Shown here: one piece after another, positions 35,542 through 43,515 of the stretch | Position numbering within the stretch: position 1 is the stretch's first letter | Layout of the letters: each line of letters starts with the position of its first letter | Source: Caballeronia pedi | GTDB lineage: Bacteria; Pseudomonadota; Gammaproteobacteria; Burkholderiales; Burkholderiaceae | Length of the DNA stretch: 64,000 nt | Direction of reading: 5' to 3' | Assembly: GCF_001544915.2 (NCBI RefSeq) | Contig: NZ_FCOE02000030.1 | Coordinates: 34,834-98,833 of the forward strand | Translations under genes and position numbers: made by a program | Notes under the pieces: model-generated | The model's input: only the letters and a program-made list of their open reading frames with translations | Database searches by the model: none | What the model was told of the DNA's origin: nothing

Positions 35542-36624
35542 TCAGGCCTGCGTGAAGAGCCGGACATCGCGAACATCCCAGTCGACGAGCGCCTGCGTGC
35601 CGATCACGAGACCGCTGTCGCGATGGTCGCCCGCTGGCATACGAATGGAGATCTCCTGTTCCCACGGCGTAGCCACCGCGTAGTGCATGGCGTCGCCCAG
35701 ATAGGTGATGTCGCGCACGGTGACGGGCAAGCCCGCTGACGCCTTCAAGGCGCCGAGCGCGCGGATGCGGATCTGTTCCGGGCGAACCATCAGCGTGCCG
35801 TCATCGCCCGCCGTGAGCGATGCATTGCCGGCAGCGGTGACGGCATGACCGTTGGGGAACACACCGCTCGATTGTTCCGTGCTGCTCGACGTCACGCGAA
35901 CGGGCAGGAAGTTCGAGTTGCCGATGAAGTTCGCGACAAACTTCGACGTGGGGTTGGCATAGAGTTCCTCGCCCGTTCCGCATTGCTCGATGCGCCCCTT
36001 GTTGAACACCGCGATGCGATCCGACAGCCGGAGCGCCTCTTCCTGATCGTGCGTCACATACAGGATCGTCACACCCGTTTCCTGATGAATGCGGCGCAGT
36101 TCGAGCTGAATTTCCTCGCGCAGCTTCTTGTCGAGTGCGGAAAGCGGCTCGTCCATCAAAAGCACGGGCGGGTCGTAAGCGAGCGCGCGCGCGATCGCCA
36201 CGCGTTGCTGCTGGCCGCCGGACATCTGTGCGGGCATGCGGTCGCGGAACTCCGAAAGATGCACGAGCGCGAGCATCTCCTCGACTTTCTTTCTGACCTC
36301 GGCATCGGGACGGCGGCGCACGCGCAGCGGAAACGCGACGTTCTCGCCCACAGTCAGATGAGGAAACAGCGTGTAGCGCTGAAACACCATGCCGATGTTG
36401 CGCTTGTTCGGCGCCACCGAAAGCAGCGGCTTGCCATCGAGCAGCACGCGTCCTTCCGTCGGCTCCTGAAAGCCCGCGACGATATAGAGCGTCGTGCTCT
36501 TGCCCGAGCCTGAAGGCCCGAGGAAGGTCATAAACTCGCCCTTCTTGATGTCGAGCGAAACGTTGTCGATGGCGACGACGTCATCGTAGGTCTTGCGCAG
36601 GTGCTGGATCTGAAGGAATGTCAT
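35542..36624 (-). CDS. ABC transporter ATPase, polyamine (PotA) type
   Basis: 360 residues. Walker A 'GPSGSGKST', signature 'MSGGQQQRVAIARAL', Walker B 'VLLMDEPLSALD', switch His in 'YVTHDQEEAL', and a C-terminal TOBE region ('LMVRPEQIRIRALGA'). Class typical for spermidine/putrescine or other small organic-cation importers. Eleven bases separate it from the upstream permease gene. Confidence 0.92.
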   Translation of the reverse strand: MTFLQIQHLRKTYDDVVAIDNVSLDIKKGEFMTFLGPSGSGKSTTLYIVAGFQEPTEGRVLLDGKPLLSVAPNKRNIGMVFQRYTLFPHLTVGENVAFPLRVRRRPDAEVRKKVEEMLALVHLSEFRDRMPAQMSGGQQQRVAIARALAYDPPVLLMDEPLSALDKKLREEIQLELRRIHQETGVTILYVTHDQEEALRLSDRIAVFNKGRIEQCGTGEELYANPTSKFVANFIGNSNFLPVRVTSSSTEQSSGVFPNGHAVTAAGNASLTAGDDGTLMVRPEQIRIRALGALKASAGLPVTVRDITYLGDAMHYAVATPWEQEISIRMPAGDHRDSGLVIGTQALVDWDVRDVRLFTQA

Positions 36625-36635
36625 AGCGCGTTACC

Positions 36636-37439
36636 TCACTTCACGGAACGGGGACGGCGCAACACTGCGGCCGCCAGCATTAAAAAAGTCGTCAGCCCGA
36701 CGAGCAGCGAAGAAGCCGCGGCGACGACGGGCGTCAGATCCTGGCGCAAGGTCGACCAGATGCGCACCGGCAAGGTCTGCAGCGTTGGACTCGACATGAA
36801 GATGGACACCACGACTTCATCCCACGACGCAAGGAACGAAAAGATCGCGGCGGCGAAGATGCCGAGATGAATCGCTGGCAAGGTCACGCGGAGCTTCACC
36901 ACAAGCGGCGATGCACCGCACACGAGCGCCGCATCTTCGAGCGAGGTATCGAAGCTCGCGAGCGAATTGCTGATCGAGATGATGGAGAACGGCAGCGCAA
37001 TAATCAGATGGCCGATGATGAAGCCCGTCGTCGTGCCATTAAGTCCGACGCGCAAGCTGAACGCATACAGCGCGACCGCGAGCACGACCACGGGCAGCAC
37101 CATCGGCGTGAGGAAGAACGCCTGCACGGCGCTGCGTCCGCGAAACTTGCCACGCACGAGCGCCAGAGATGCGAGCAGCCCGAGCACCACCGACAGCACC
37201 GTGACGATCACTGCGAGCTTGGCACTCGTCAGCAGCGAATCCACCCAGCCGGAATCGGTGAACAACTGGCGATACCACTCCAGCGTCCAGCCCGGCGCGG
37301 GGAAGATCAGCCATTGCGAATCGCCGAAAGAAAGCGCGACGATGAAGAGAATCGGCAGCAGCAGAAAGAGTCCGACCGCGCAACCGATTGCGATCAATAC
37401 CCACTTCATCGAACCCAGACGATCGAAATCGAGCAACAT
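36636..37439 (-). CDS. ABC transporter permease, PotC-type
   Basis: 267 residues with six hydrophobic segments and the EAA loop in 'SLASFDTSLEDAALVCGASP'. ATG at 37439, one base after the stop of the other permease gene. The two permeases are neighbours as in potB-potC operons. Confidence 0.88.
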   Translation of the reverse strand: MLLDFDRLGSMKWVLIAIGCAVGLFLLLPILFIVALSFGDSQWLIFPAPGWTLEWYRQLFTDSGWVDSLLTSAKLAVIVTVLSVVLGLLASLALVRGKFRGRSAVQAFFLTPMVLPVVVLAVALYAFSLRVGLNGTTTGFIIGHLIIALPFSIISISNSLASFDTSLEDAALVCGASPLVVKLRVTLPAIHLGIFAAAIFSFLASWDEVVVSIFMSSPTLQTLPVRIWSTLRQDLTPVVAAASSLLVGLTTFLMLAAAVLRRPRSVK

Positions 37440-37440
37440 G

Positions 37441-38322
37441 TCAGCGTCCTCCCATGCTTGCACGCGCACCGCCCGTGAAGCGCAGTTGCAGCGTGAAGAG
37501 TCCGAGCGTCACGGCAAGCAGCACGAACGCGGCAGCCCCTGCGAGGCCCCAGTTCAACAGCCCTTGCACGAGTTGCGCGATGAGTTCGGCGAGCATCATG
37601 TACGACGGTCCGCCGAGCAGCGCGGGCGTGACGAAGTAGCCGAGGGCCATCACGAAGACCATCAAAGCGCCGGATGCGATGCCTGGCGTGGCGAGCGGCA
37701 CCAGCACGCGCCAGAACGCTTGCCAGCGGCCTGCTCCGCACACGGCAGCGGCGCGCAAGGTCGATGCATCGATGCTGCGCAGCGTCGCGTGCAAGGGCAT
37801 CACGAGAAACGGCAGCATGATGTAGGTCATGCCAACCGTCACGCCAACGAGGTTGTTCACCAGCGCGAGCGGCTCGTTGATGATGTGCAGGGACATCAGC
37901 ACACGATTGATCGGCCCGGTCGATTGCAGCAGCACCATCCACGCGAAGGTGCGCGCGAGCAGGTTCGTCCACATCGAAAGGAGCAGGATCGAGAACAGCA
38001 ACGAGCTGATCTTGCGCGGCGCGATGGCGAGCAGCCACGCAGTCGGAAATCCGATCACGACGGTTGCAATCGTCACAACGGTCGCGACCAGAAACGTGTT
38101 TCCGAAGACTTTCAGGTACGTGGTGGAACCGAGCAGTTCAGCGTAGTTCTGAAGGCCCGGCGTGGGCTCCATAATGCTGCGAAGCAAGAGCGAGAGCACC
38201 GGCAACACAAAGAAGATCGCGAGCAACAGCAGCGCGGGGGCGAGCAGGCGCATGCTGCGCCAATCCGGTTTGCGCCGCGTTTTCGCGGCGGGAGGTGCAA
38301 CGGTACTGAGGACGTTCGGCAT
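37441..38322 (-). CDS. ABC transporter permease, PotB-type
   Basis: 293 residues, six predicted membrane helices and the EAA-like loop 'LRSIDASTLRAAAVCGAGRW'. ATG at 38322 with GGGAG five bases upstream; an in-frame TTG twelve bases earlier is less likely. Partner of the permease encoded next. Confidence 0.88.
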   Translation of the reverse strand: MPNVLSTVAPPAAKTRRKPDWRSMRLLAPALLLLAIFFVLPVLSLLLRSIMEPTPGLQNYAELLGSTTYLKVFGNTFLVATVVTIATVVIGFPTAWLLAIAPRKISSLLFSILLLSMWTNLLARTFAWMVLLQSTGPINRVLMSLHIINEPLALVNNLVGVTVGMTYIMLPFLVMPLHATLRSIDASTLRAAAVCGAGRWQAFWRVLVPLATPGIASGALMVFVMALGYFVTPALLGGPSYMMLAELIAQLVQGLLNWGLAGAAAFVLLAVTLGLFTLQLRFTGGARASMGGR

Positions 38323-38376
38323 GGTGACTCCCAATCCAGGCTGTGTTGCCCGCGATCTCCGCGAATGAGCGACGAT

Positions 38377-39408
38377 TTACTTCGACTGCCACGCGTACCA
38401 GCGCTTCGCGATTGCGTCGCGGTTCTGCGCCCAGTACTTCATGTCGAGATCGATCTGCGAAGTCTTGTATTGATCCGGCAACTGCTTCGCGACATCGGCG
38501 GGCATCATCGCCGGCGACTTGATGTTGATCGGCGCGTAGTTGGTATCGGTCGCGAACTTGGCTTGAGCCTGAGCGCTGGTCGCGTAGGCGAGGAACTTCA
38601 TCGCTTCCGCTTTATGCTTCGAGCCTTTGGGAACCACGAGCATGTCGGCCGCCGTCAGGTTCTGATTCCATGAGATGCCCACGGGAACACCCGTCTGAGC
38701 GAGAGCATGTAGGCGCCCGTTCCAGAACACGCCCATCGGCGCTTCGCCGGAGGCGAGCAGTTGCTGCGACTGCGCGCCGCCGCTCCACCAGACGATGTCG
38801 CCCTTGATGGTGTCGAGCTTCTTGAACGCGCGATCGAGATCGAGCGGATAGAGCTTGTTCGCGGGCACGCCGTCGGCGAGCAGCGCGATTTCGAGCACGC
38901 CCGGCGCGGACCACTTGTAGAGCGTGCGCTTGCCCGGAAACTTCTTGGTGTCGAACAAGTCGCCCCAATTGGCCGGTTGCGCGCTCGCGAACTTGGCCTT
39001 GTTATAGCCGAGCACGAACGAGTAATAGAAGCTGCCGACAGCGGACGGCGTCGCGAAACGCGGGTCCAACTCGTCCTTCTTCACGACGTTGTAGTCGATC
39101 GGTTCCACAAGTCCCGCCTGCTGCGCGGCATAAGCGAAGTCGCCTTCGACATCGACCACATCCCAAGTCACGTTGCCGCTCTCGACCATCGCCTTGAGCT
39201 TGCCGTAGTCGGTCGGCCCGTCCATCAGCACGTTGATGCCATTCGCCTGCGCAAACGGCTGCGCCCAGTCCTTCTGCTGCGACGATTGCGTTGTGCCGCC
39301 CCAGCTCGTAAACACAATCGGTTCAGCCGCTTGCGCGAGCGTGCCGAATACGCATGCCGCGCTGGCGGCGATCAAGCTCGCTGCGAAAAGACTCTTTCTC
39401 GTGTTCAT
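38377..39408 (-). CDS. ABC transporter substrate-binding protein, PotD-like
   Basis: 343 residues with Sec signal peptide ('SLIAASAACVFGTLAQA', cut near residue 27). Mature start 'AEPIVFTSWGGTTQSSQQKD' is typical for PotD/PotF-like binding proteins. Aromatic residues that bind amine ligands in this class are present ('DVEGDFAYAAQQ', 'WWSGGAQSQQLL'). The ligand need not be a polyamine. In this cluster it may be a nitrogen-containing pathway compound. Confidence 0.88.
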   Translation of the reverse strand: MNTRKSLFAASLIAASAACVFGTLAQAAEPIVFTSWGGTTQSSQQKDWAQPFAQANGINVLMDGPTDYGKLKAMVESGNVTWDVVDVEGDFAYAAQQAGLVEPIDYNVVKKDELDPRFATPSAVGSFYYSFVLGYNKAKFASAQPANWGDLFDTKKFPGKRTLYKWSAPGVLEIALLADGVPANKLYPLDLDRAFKKLDTIKGDIVWWSGGAQSQQLLASGEAPMGVFWNGRLHALAQTGVPVGISWNQNLTAADMLVVPKGSKHKAEAMKFLAYATSAQAQAKFATDTNYAPINIKSPAMMPADVAKQLPDQYKTSQIDLDMKYWAQNRDAIAKRWYAWQSK

Positions 39409-39465
39409 TTCTGTCTCCTGCCTGATGTGTGAGTGAAGCCGTGTTGTCGCCGGCCTGTTTGTCGC

Positions 39466-39780
39466 TTATTTCAGCGGCGAGAAGTTGGTCGGCCGCATTA
39501 TCTTGTTTTCCATCTCTTCCATGAGCGCCTGGATCTTCGGCGCAAACGCCTGCCATGCAGGATCGTTCGCGAGCGCGGCGCGCCTGCGATCGCGTTCGTC
39601 GAGCGACGGATAAGCCCAGATATGAACGATCTGGTTAAGCGGCCCGATCTCCGAGAAGAAATAGCCGACGAGGTCCTGCAGATACTTCTTCTGCAACTCG
39701 ATGCCCTCTTCCTCGACGAGTTTCAGATAAGCTGGAACCGCGCCGGTTTTGATTCGATAAGTCCGGATTTCGTAGAACAT
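39466..39780 (-). CDS. NIPSNAP-family protein
   Basis: 104 residues: 'MFYEIRTYRIKTGAVPAYLK', 'GYFFSEIGPLNQIVHIWAYP' and 'SLDERDRRRAAL' match the dimeric alpha/beta-barrel NIPSNAP family. Such small proteins often sit in catabolic operons without an agreed reaction. It lies between the flavin reductase gene and the ABC transporter genes. Confidence 0.85.
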   Translation of the reverse strand: MFYEIRTYRIKTGAVPAYLKLVEEEGIELQKKYLQDLVGYFFSEIGPLNQIVHIWAYPSLDERDRRRAALANDPAWQAFAPKIQALMEEMENKIMRPTNFSPLK

Positions 39781-39851
39781 GAGTTCTCCGTTCAGCGCAC
39801 GACGAAGGGGTAAAAATCGGCTTCGCGTACGCGAGTTTTTTGCTCAGGCGT

Positions 39852-40808
39852 TCAGTGCGATGTCGCTAGCGACTGAACCTTGCCCGTTGCGGTGTCGCCG
39901 ACATAGATGCCGAACGCGTCTTCGCTGCGCTCGCGTACATAGCGTTGCAGCATCGAACGAACGGCGTCGTCGCGAATGCGATCCCACGGAATCTCACCGA
40001 GCGGAACCACACGCACGCGCGCCGAAGGAAGAGCCAGGCCATCGCTCGACACGCGTCCGCGGTAATACACGTGCACGCCCGGCGCATGGCCGCTGCTTTC
40101 CTCGAACACGGCGAACAGGAAGTCCAGATGCGCGTCGAGGCCGAGCTTGGCGAGCACGCCGCGCAAGCTGGTTGCGTCGCTCGATGGCTCGAGCTTGATT
40201 CCGCACGGCAACTCCAGCCCTTGCGGTGTGTCAAGCAGAACGAGGCCGCTATCGAGTTCCAGGATCGCGCCGACTTTGGCGCGCGAGCCGGCCGCGGCCA
40301 ACGCTTCCTGCGACAGGCTGAAGTTCACATAAGCGCCGCGGCAATAGCCGAGCGGCGACGAAGTCGTGTGCGAGAAGTCCACGACGCGGCCGATGAGAAT
40401 GATGTGATCGCCCGCATCGACGACATCGTGCGTCCTGCAATCGAAGCTCGCGGCCGCGCCGTTCATCAGCGGTGCGCCGGTCGCGCGCGCATGCCAGTCG
40501 ACCTGCGTGAACTTGTCGGCGGACTTCGACGCGAACACGCCCGACACCGCTTTCTGACCTTCCGCGAGCACGCTCACCGCGAAGTGATCGGTGGCCGAGA
40601 ACACGGCGTGACTCGACGCCGTCTTGGCGATGCACACGAGAATCAGCGGCGGATCGAGCGACACCGACGTGAACGAATTCGCCGTGAAGCCGCGCGGCGA
40701 GCCGTCGGGTTGAATGGTCGTGACGACCGTCACGCCGGTCACGAACGCGCCGAGCGCGCGGCGAAACTCTACGAGATCGAGCGCCTGGCTTTGAATCGTG
40801 TCAGTCAT
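39852..40808 (-). CDS. Flavin reductase with degenerate Nudix-like domain, second copy
   Basis: 318 residues with the same two-domain layout as the product of 22182-23135. Reductase part: 'FRRALGAFVTGVTVVTTIQP', 'CRTHDVVDAGDHIILIGRVV'. C-terminal part: 'VGAILELDSGLVLLDTPQGL', 'GIKLEPSSDATSLRGVLAKL', 'ERSEDAFGIYVGDTATGKV'. The Nudix metal-binding glutamates are missing here as well. The start overlaps the hydrolase stop by eight bases, as in the other copy, so the hydrolase-reductase pair was duplicated as a block. Confidence 0.88.
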   Translation of the reverse strand: MTDTIQSQALDLVEFRRALGAFVTGVTVVTTIQPDGSPRGFTANSFTSVSLDPPLILVCIAKTASSHAVFSATDHFAVSVLAEGQKAVSGVFASKSADKFTQVDWHARATGAPLMNGAAASFDCRTHDVVDAGDHIILIGRVVDFSHTTSSPLGYCRGAYVNFSLSQEALAAAGSRAKVGAILELDSGLVLLDTPQGLELPCGIKLEPSSDATSLRGVLAKLGLDAHLDFLFAVFEESSGHAPGVHVYYRGRVSSDGLALPSARVRVVPLGEIPWDRIRDDAVRSMLQRYVRERSEDAFGIYVGDTATGKVQSLATSH

Positions 40809-41673
40809 GACGTGCTCCTGTTTGTGTTGTGTGGATCGGTTGCGCGGCCGCGGCTCGCGTCAGAAAGGCGACGAGCCGCTCGTTGACGCGCTCGGGATCC
40901 GTGACGTTCATCATGTGGCGCGCACCGCCGATGATCTCGGCGCGGCCATTCCGAACCGCCGACGACATCGATTGCGACATCGACGGGCTTGAGTTCGGAT
41001 CGAATTCACCGGTGAGGAAGAGCGCGGGCATGTTCAGGCTGTTGAGACGTCCGACATGCGCGCCGTCCGAACTCGCGAACAGGCGATACGTGCGCGCATA
41101 ACCAATCGGGTCCACGTTCAGCAACAACGTGCGCAAGTCATGCGCGGATTGCGTCAGATGCGCGGGCACCGGCTCGCCGAACCAGCGCGCGATGGTCGCA
41201 TCGACACCGGCGCCGGTTTCGGTTGCATCGAGCGTCGAGGCGCGACTCATCACGGCCGCGCGCTGTTCGGGCGTGCGATCGTAGACCGCGTTCAGGGCCG
41301 CGACGCTCTCCGTGCGCGCCGGATATGTGAGCGCGAATTCGAGCGCGACGAGCGCGCCCATCGAGTGTCCGACGACATGCACGCGTTCGATCTTCAGCGC
41401 ATCGAGCAGCGCGGCGAGTTGCATCGCATATTCGGCAAGCGTCGGTTCGGCGCTCGGCAAGGCGCTCTCGCCGTGGCCGGGCATGTCGTAGGCAAGGACA
41501 TCGAAGTAAGCGCTGAGGGCGTCGATCTGCGGCGCCCAGACGCTGTGATTCATGCCCACGCCGTGAATCAGCGCAACGGTCCCGGCGCTCTGGCCGGCAC
41601 ACGACGCGTACAGGCTGTAACGCGTGCCGCCCGCCATCGCACCCGCGACTAAGCGGCTTGCTTGCGGCTTCAT
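40801..41673 (-). CDS. Alpha/beta hydrolase (RutD-like), first gene of the third unit
   Basis: 290 residues, close paralogue of the product of 23128-24000: 'VALIHGVGMNHSVWAPQIDA', 'GHSMGALVALEFALTYP', 'LTGEFDPNSSPSMS', 'GARHMMNVTDPERVNERLVA'. ATG at 41673 with AAAGGAG upstream; a longer start at 41718 would run into the promoter. Two regulon palindromes lie 66 and 107 bp upstream. The leftward genes down to the MFS transporter follow with short gaps, consistent with one 11-gene operon. Confidence 0.88.
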   Translation of the reverse strand: MKPQASRLVAGAMAGGTRYSLYASCAGQSAGTVALIHGVGMNHSVWAPQIDALSAYFDVLAYDMPGHGESALPSAEPTLAEYAMQLAALLDALKIERVHVVGHSMGALVALEFALTYPARTESVAALNAVYDRTPEQRAAVMSRASTLDATETGAGVDATIARWFGEPVPAHLTQSAHDLRTLLLNVDPIGYARTYRLFASSDGAHVGRLNSLNMPALFLTGEFDPNSSPSMSQSMSSAVRNGRAEIIGGARHMMNVTDPERVNERLVAFLTRAAAAQPIHTTQTGARHD

Positions 41674-41738
41674 GCGCCCAGCTCCTTTGTGTTCCGATAT
41701 TTCATTGCCTCTCCCCACAACGTTTTCATCGCTCTCTG

Positions 41739-41791
41739 ATGGTATGCCATATTATGCTTGAGACTCACCGCAGAATATTATGGAATACCAT
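41739..41791. promoter_or_regulatory. Pair of regulon operators ahead of the third unit
   Basis: ATGGTATGCCAT at 41739-41750 and ATGGAATACCAT at 41780-41791, starts 41 bp apart (about four helical turns). Read leftwards, CATAAT between them (just right of the first copy) may be a -10 element. The layout allows looping by a dimeric GntR repressor. Confidence 0.72.
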
Positions 41792-41821
41792 GACACGATA
41801 TTCGGACGCGTTGCAGGCAAC

Positions 41822-41846
41822 AAAAAACCGCCACATGGGCGGTTTT
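41822..41846 (-). terminator. Intrinsic terminator of the stand-alone gntR gene
   Basis: AAAACCGCC (41824-41832), loop ACATG, GGCGGTTTT (41838-41846). On the minus strand the hairpin is followed by TTTTTT, placed 30 bp behind the gntR stop. Confidence 0.8.
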
Positions 41847-41875
41847 CGTCAGACAGATTGAATTCGGTGATATCG

Positions 41876-42553
41876 TCATTCGGGCCCACTCGACTGGCTG
41901 AGCGCATGCTGCGCCAGATCCGCGACGCGCCGGATGTGCGCGGCGGACGCCTCGAACGCGGCGTCACCGTCGCGTCGCTCGATCGCTTCGAGCAACGCGT
42001 TCATCTCCCGGTTTGATTCCTCTCCGCGCCCAGCCGATGAAATCGTCAGAGCGCGGAGCCGGTTGATACGCGTGTTCAGCGATCGCACGACCGCCAAAGA
42101 GACCGACTTCTGTGCGCCTTCGAATAGCACGTCGTAGAAGGCTTCGGTTTGCGTTAGGACTTCAGCAAAAGCGTCGCGGGTGAAGGCATCCTCAATCTTG
42201 CGCCGGATGCCGCGCAATTTTTCGATGATTTCTGGAGTCGCGTTCTTCGCGCAGGCCCGTGCAGCGTTGGCTTCCAGAAGACCGCGTAACTCGTAGATTT
42301 CCGCGACCTGTGTGGGGTCGAGCCGCGCCACAACCGGTCCCTGGCGCGAAACTATCTCGACCAGCCCTTCGGTTTCGAGGTGGCGCAGCACTTCGCGCAC
42401 GACGGTGCGGCTTACGCCCAATTCGTCGCACAGCGTCCGCTCGACGAGTCGCGCACCCGGCCGGAAATAACCCTGCACGATCGCTTCGCGCAGCTTTTCG
42501 AGCGTCAGTTCACGGAGCGTCTTCGCATTTCGGTCAACTTTGAGATCGGACAT
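41876..42553 (-). CDS. GntR-family regulator (FadR/FCD type), stand-alone
   Basis: 225 residues: winged helix with 'GVSRTVVREVLRHLETEGL' and an FCD domain ('EIYELRGLLEANAARACAKN', 'RINRLRALTISSAGRGEESN'). The gene has its own palindrome 24 bp ahead of the ATG and a terminator behind it, so it is an autoregulated single gene. It is the best candidate for the main repressor of the ATGG-N4-CCAT regulon. It resembles the operon-borne GntR at 34755-35540 over the whole length. Confidence 0.92.
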   Translation of the reverse strand: MSDLKVDRNAKTLRELTLEKLREAIVQGYFRPGARLVERTLCDELGVSRTVVREVLRHLETEGLVEIVSRQGPVVARLDPTQVAEIYELRGLLEANAARACAKNATPEIIEKLRGIRRKIEDAFTRDAFAEVLTQTEAFYDVLFEGAQKSVSLAVVRSLNTRINRLRALTISSAGRGEESNREMNALLEAIERRDGDAAFEASAAHIRRVADLAQHALSQSSGPE

Positions 42554-42576
42554 TTCAGCCTTTCAACGAATCAAAA

Positions 42577-42588
42577 CTGGTATCCCAT
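42577..42588. promoter_or_regulatory. Operator ahead of stand-alone gntR
   Basis: CTGGTATCCCAT differs from the regulon consensus ATGG-N4-CCAT at the first base. It lies just upstream of the gntR start, where it would allow autorepression. Confidence 0.6.
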
Positions 42589-42954
42589 ATTATTGCTTAT
42601 AAACGCTGGCCAGTCTCGTCAAATCGCCAATGTGAATGCTTGCGATGCGGCGAAACGTCAGGCGCGATCGAGTACGCGTCGCAGGCTGCCGATGCGTCAC
42701 GAATGTACTAAACGCGCGCTTGATATTGGTAGAAAGCGTCGCGTGCGATGGGTGCTGGGCGGAAGATCATTGGTTTGTGACGCTCGACAACTGGCTTGTC
42801 GCCACGGCGCCCTTCAGGCGTTAGCTCCTCAGGTTAGATGGCCAACCTGCCCTGGACCTTCGGCTTACCAGTGGCACGCACGCAACGCGAATCCTGCCGG
42901 CTCCGGCGACCGACCCGCCGACGACATCGAGAAGCCGGGCACCCCGAGATCGTG
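42589..42954. other. Intergenic, no intact gene
   Basis: A frame near 42740-42824 ('DHWFVTLDNWLVATAPFRR') looks protein-like but has no start and no family match. It could be the tail of a lost gene. Confidence 0.3.
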
Positions 42955-43250
42955 ATGGAGGCACACTACTTAAAGATCGTCCAGTGCGATCCACCCTTCG
43001 AAGCGTTCAAGGCGTCGACGCTGCCGTTCGATCACTACTACCTCTTCGAAACGAACGGCAGAGCGATTCAACCCACGACTGCGGGCTGGCTGGTGCCGGC
43101 GATGGAAAGCCTGCGCACGCTGGTCCGCGACGGCGTCGCTTTCCCCGCGCGGACTACACGAGCGTCAAGAGTTCGGGCGAGTTGTGGTCGACACCGGTGC
43201 GTCGGCAGGCGTCAATTATCTCCAGCTATGGCTCCGCGGCTCTGCCGTTC
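42955..43250 (+). pseudogene. Remnant of an unknown gene, frameshifted
   Basis: From ATG at 42955 the frame reads 'MEAHYLKIVQCDPPFEAFKA', 'PFDHYYLFETNGRAIQPTTA' and 'GWLVPAMESLRTLVRDGVAF'. Near 43145 the sensible sequence moves to another frame ('ADYTSVKSSGELWSTPV') and then fades. The pieces look like true protein but I do not recognise the family. Confidence 0.55.
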
Positions 43251-43468
43251 CCTGGCCAGAAGTGTTGTAGTGGAATCTGTGTGGCTGCACGGAAATTCGG
43301 GTAAATGCCGATACGGGAGATATCACGCCTCGCCCCGAGCGAGCTAAATGCGGGTATGGCGGGATCGAGTACGAACCGTCCGTAAACCCTTGTACTGTTT
43401 GCTGCTTGTGGCGGGCCTTCCTGAAGCGCCTGCTGCGCAAAGAGCGAGTTTAGTTTGAGCTCCGGCAT

Positions 43469-43494
43469 AAGCCCGCCCCTCCGGGGGCGGGCTT
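43469..43494. terminator. Strong hairpin, probable terminator
   Basis: AAGCCCGCCCC (43469-43479), loop TCCG, GGGGCGGGCTT (43484-43494). A run of seven T follows on the plus strand at a distance of 11 bases. It lies between the remnant gene and the convergent nuclease-like gene, so it may serve either side. Confidence 0.6.
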
Positions 43495-43515
43495 CATGTC
43501 CCTAGTTTTTTTCAT

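Noticed and set aside
36967..38673. 568-codon rightward frame opposite the ABC permease genes
   Set aside because: Low-complexity, Arg/Glu/Gln-rich sequence that crosses three real leftward genes.
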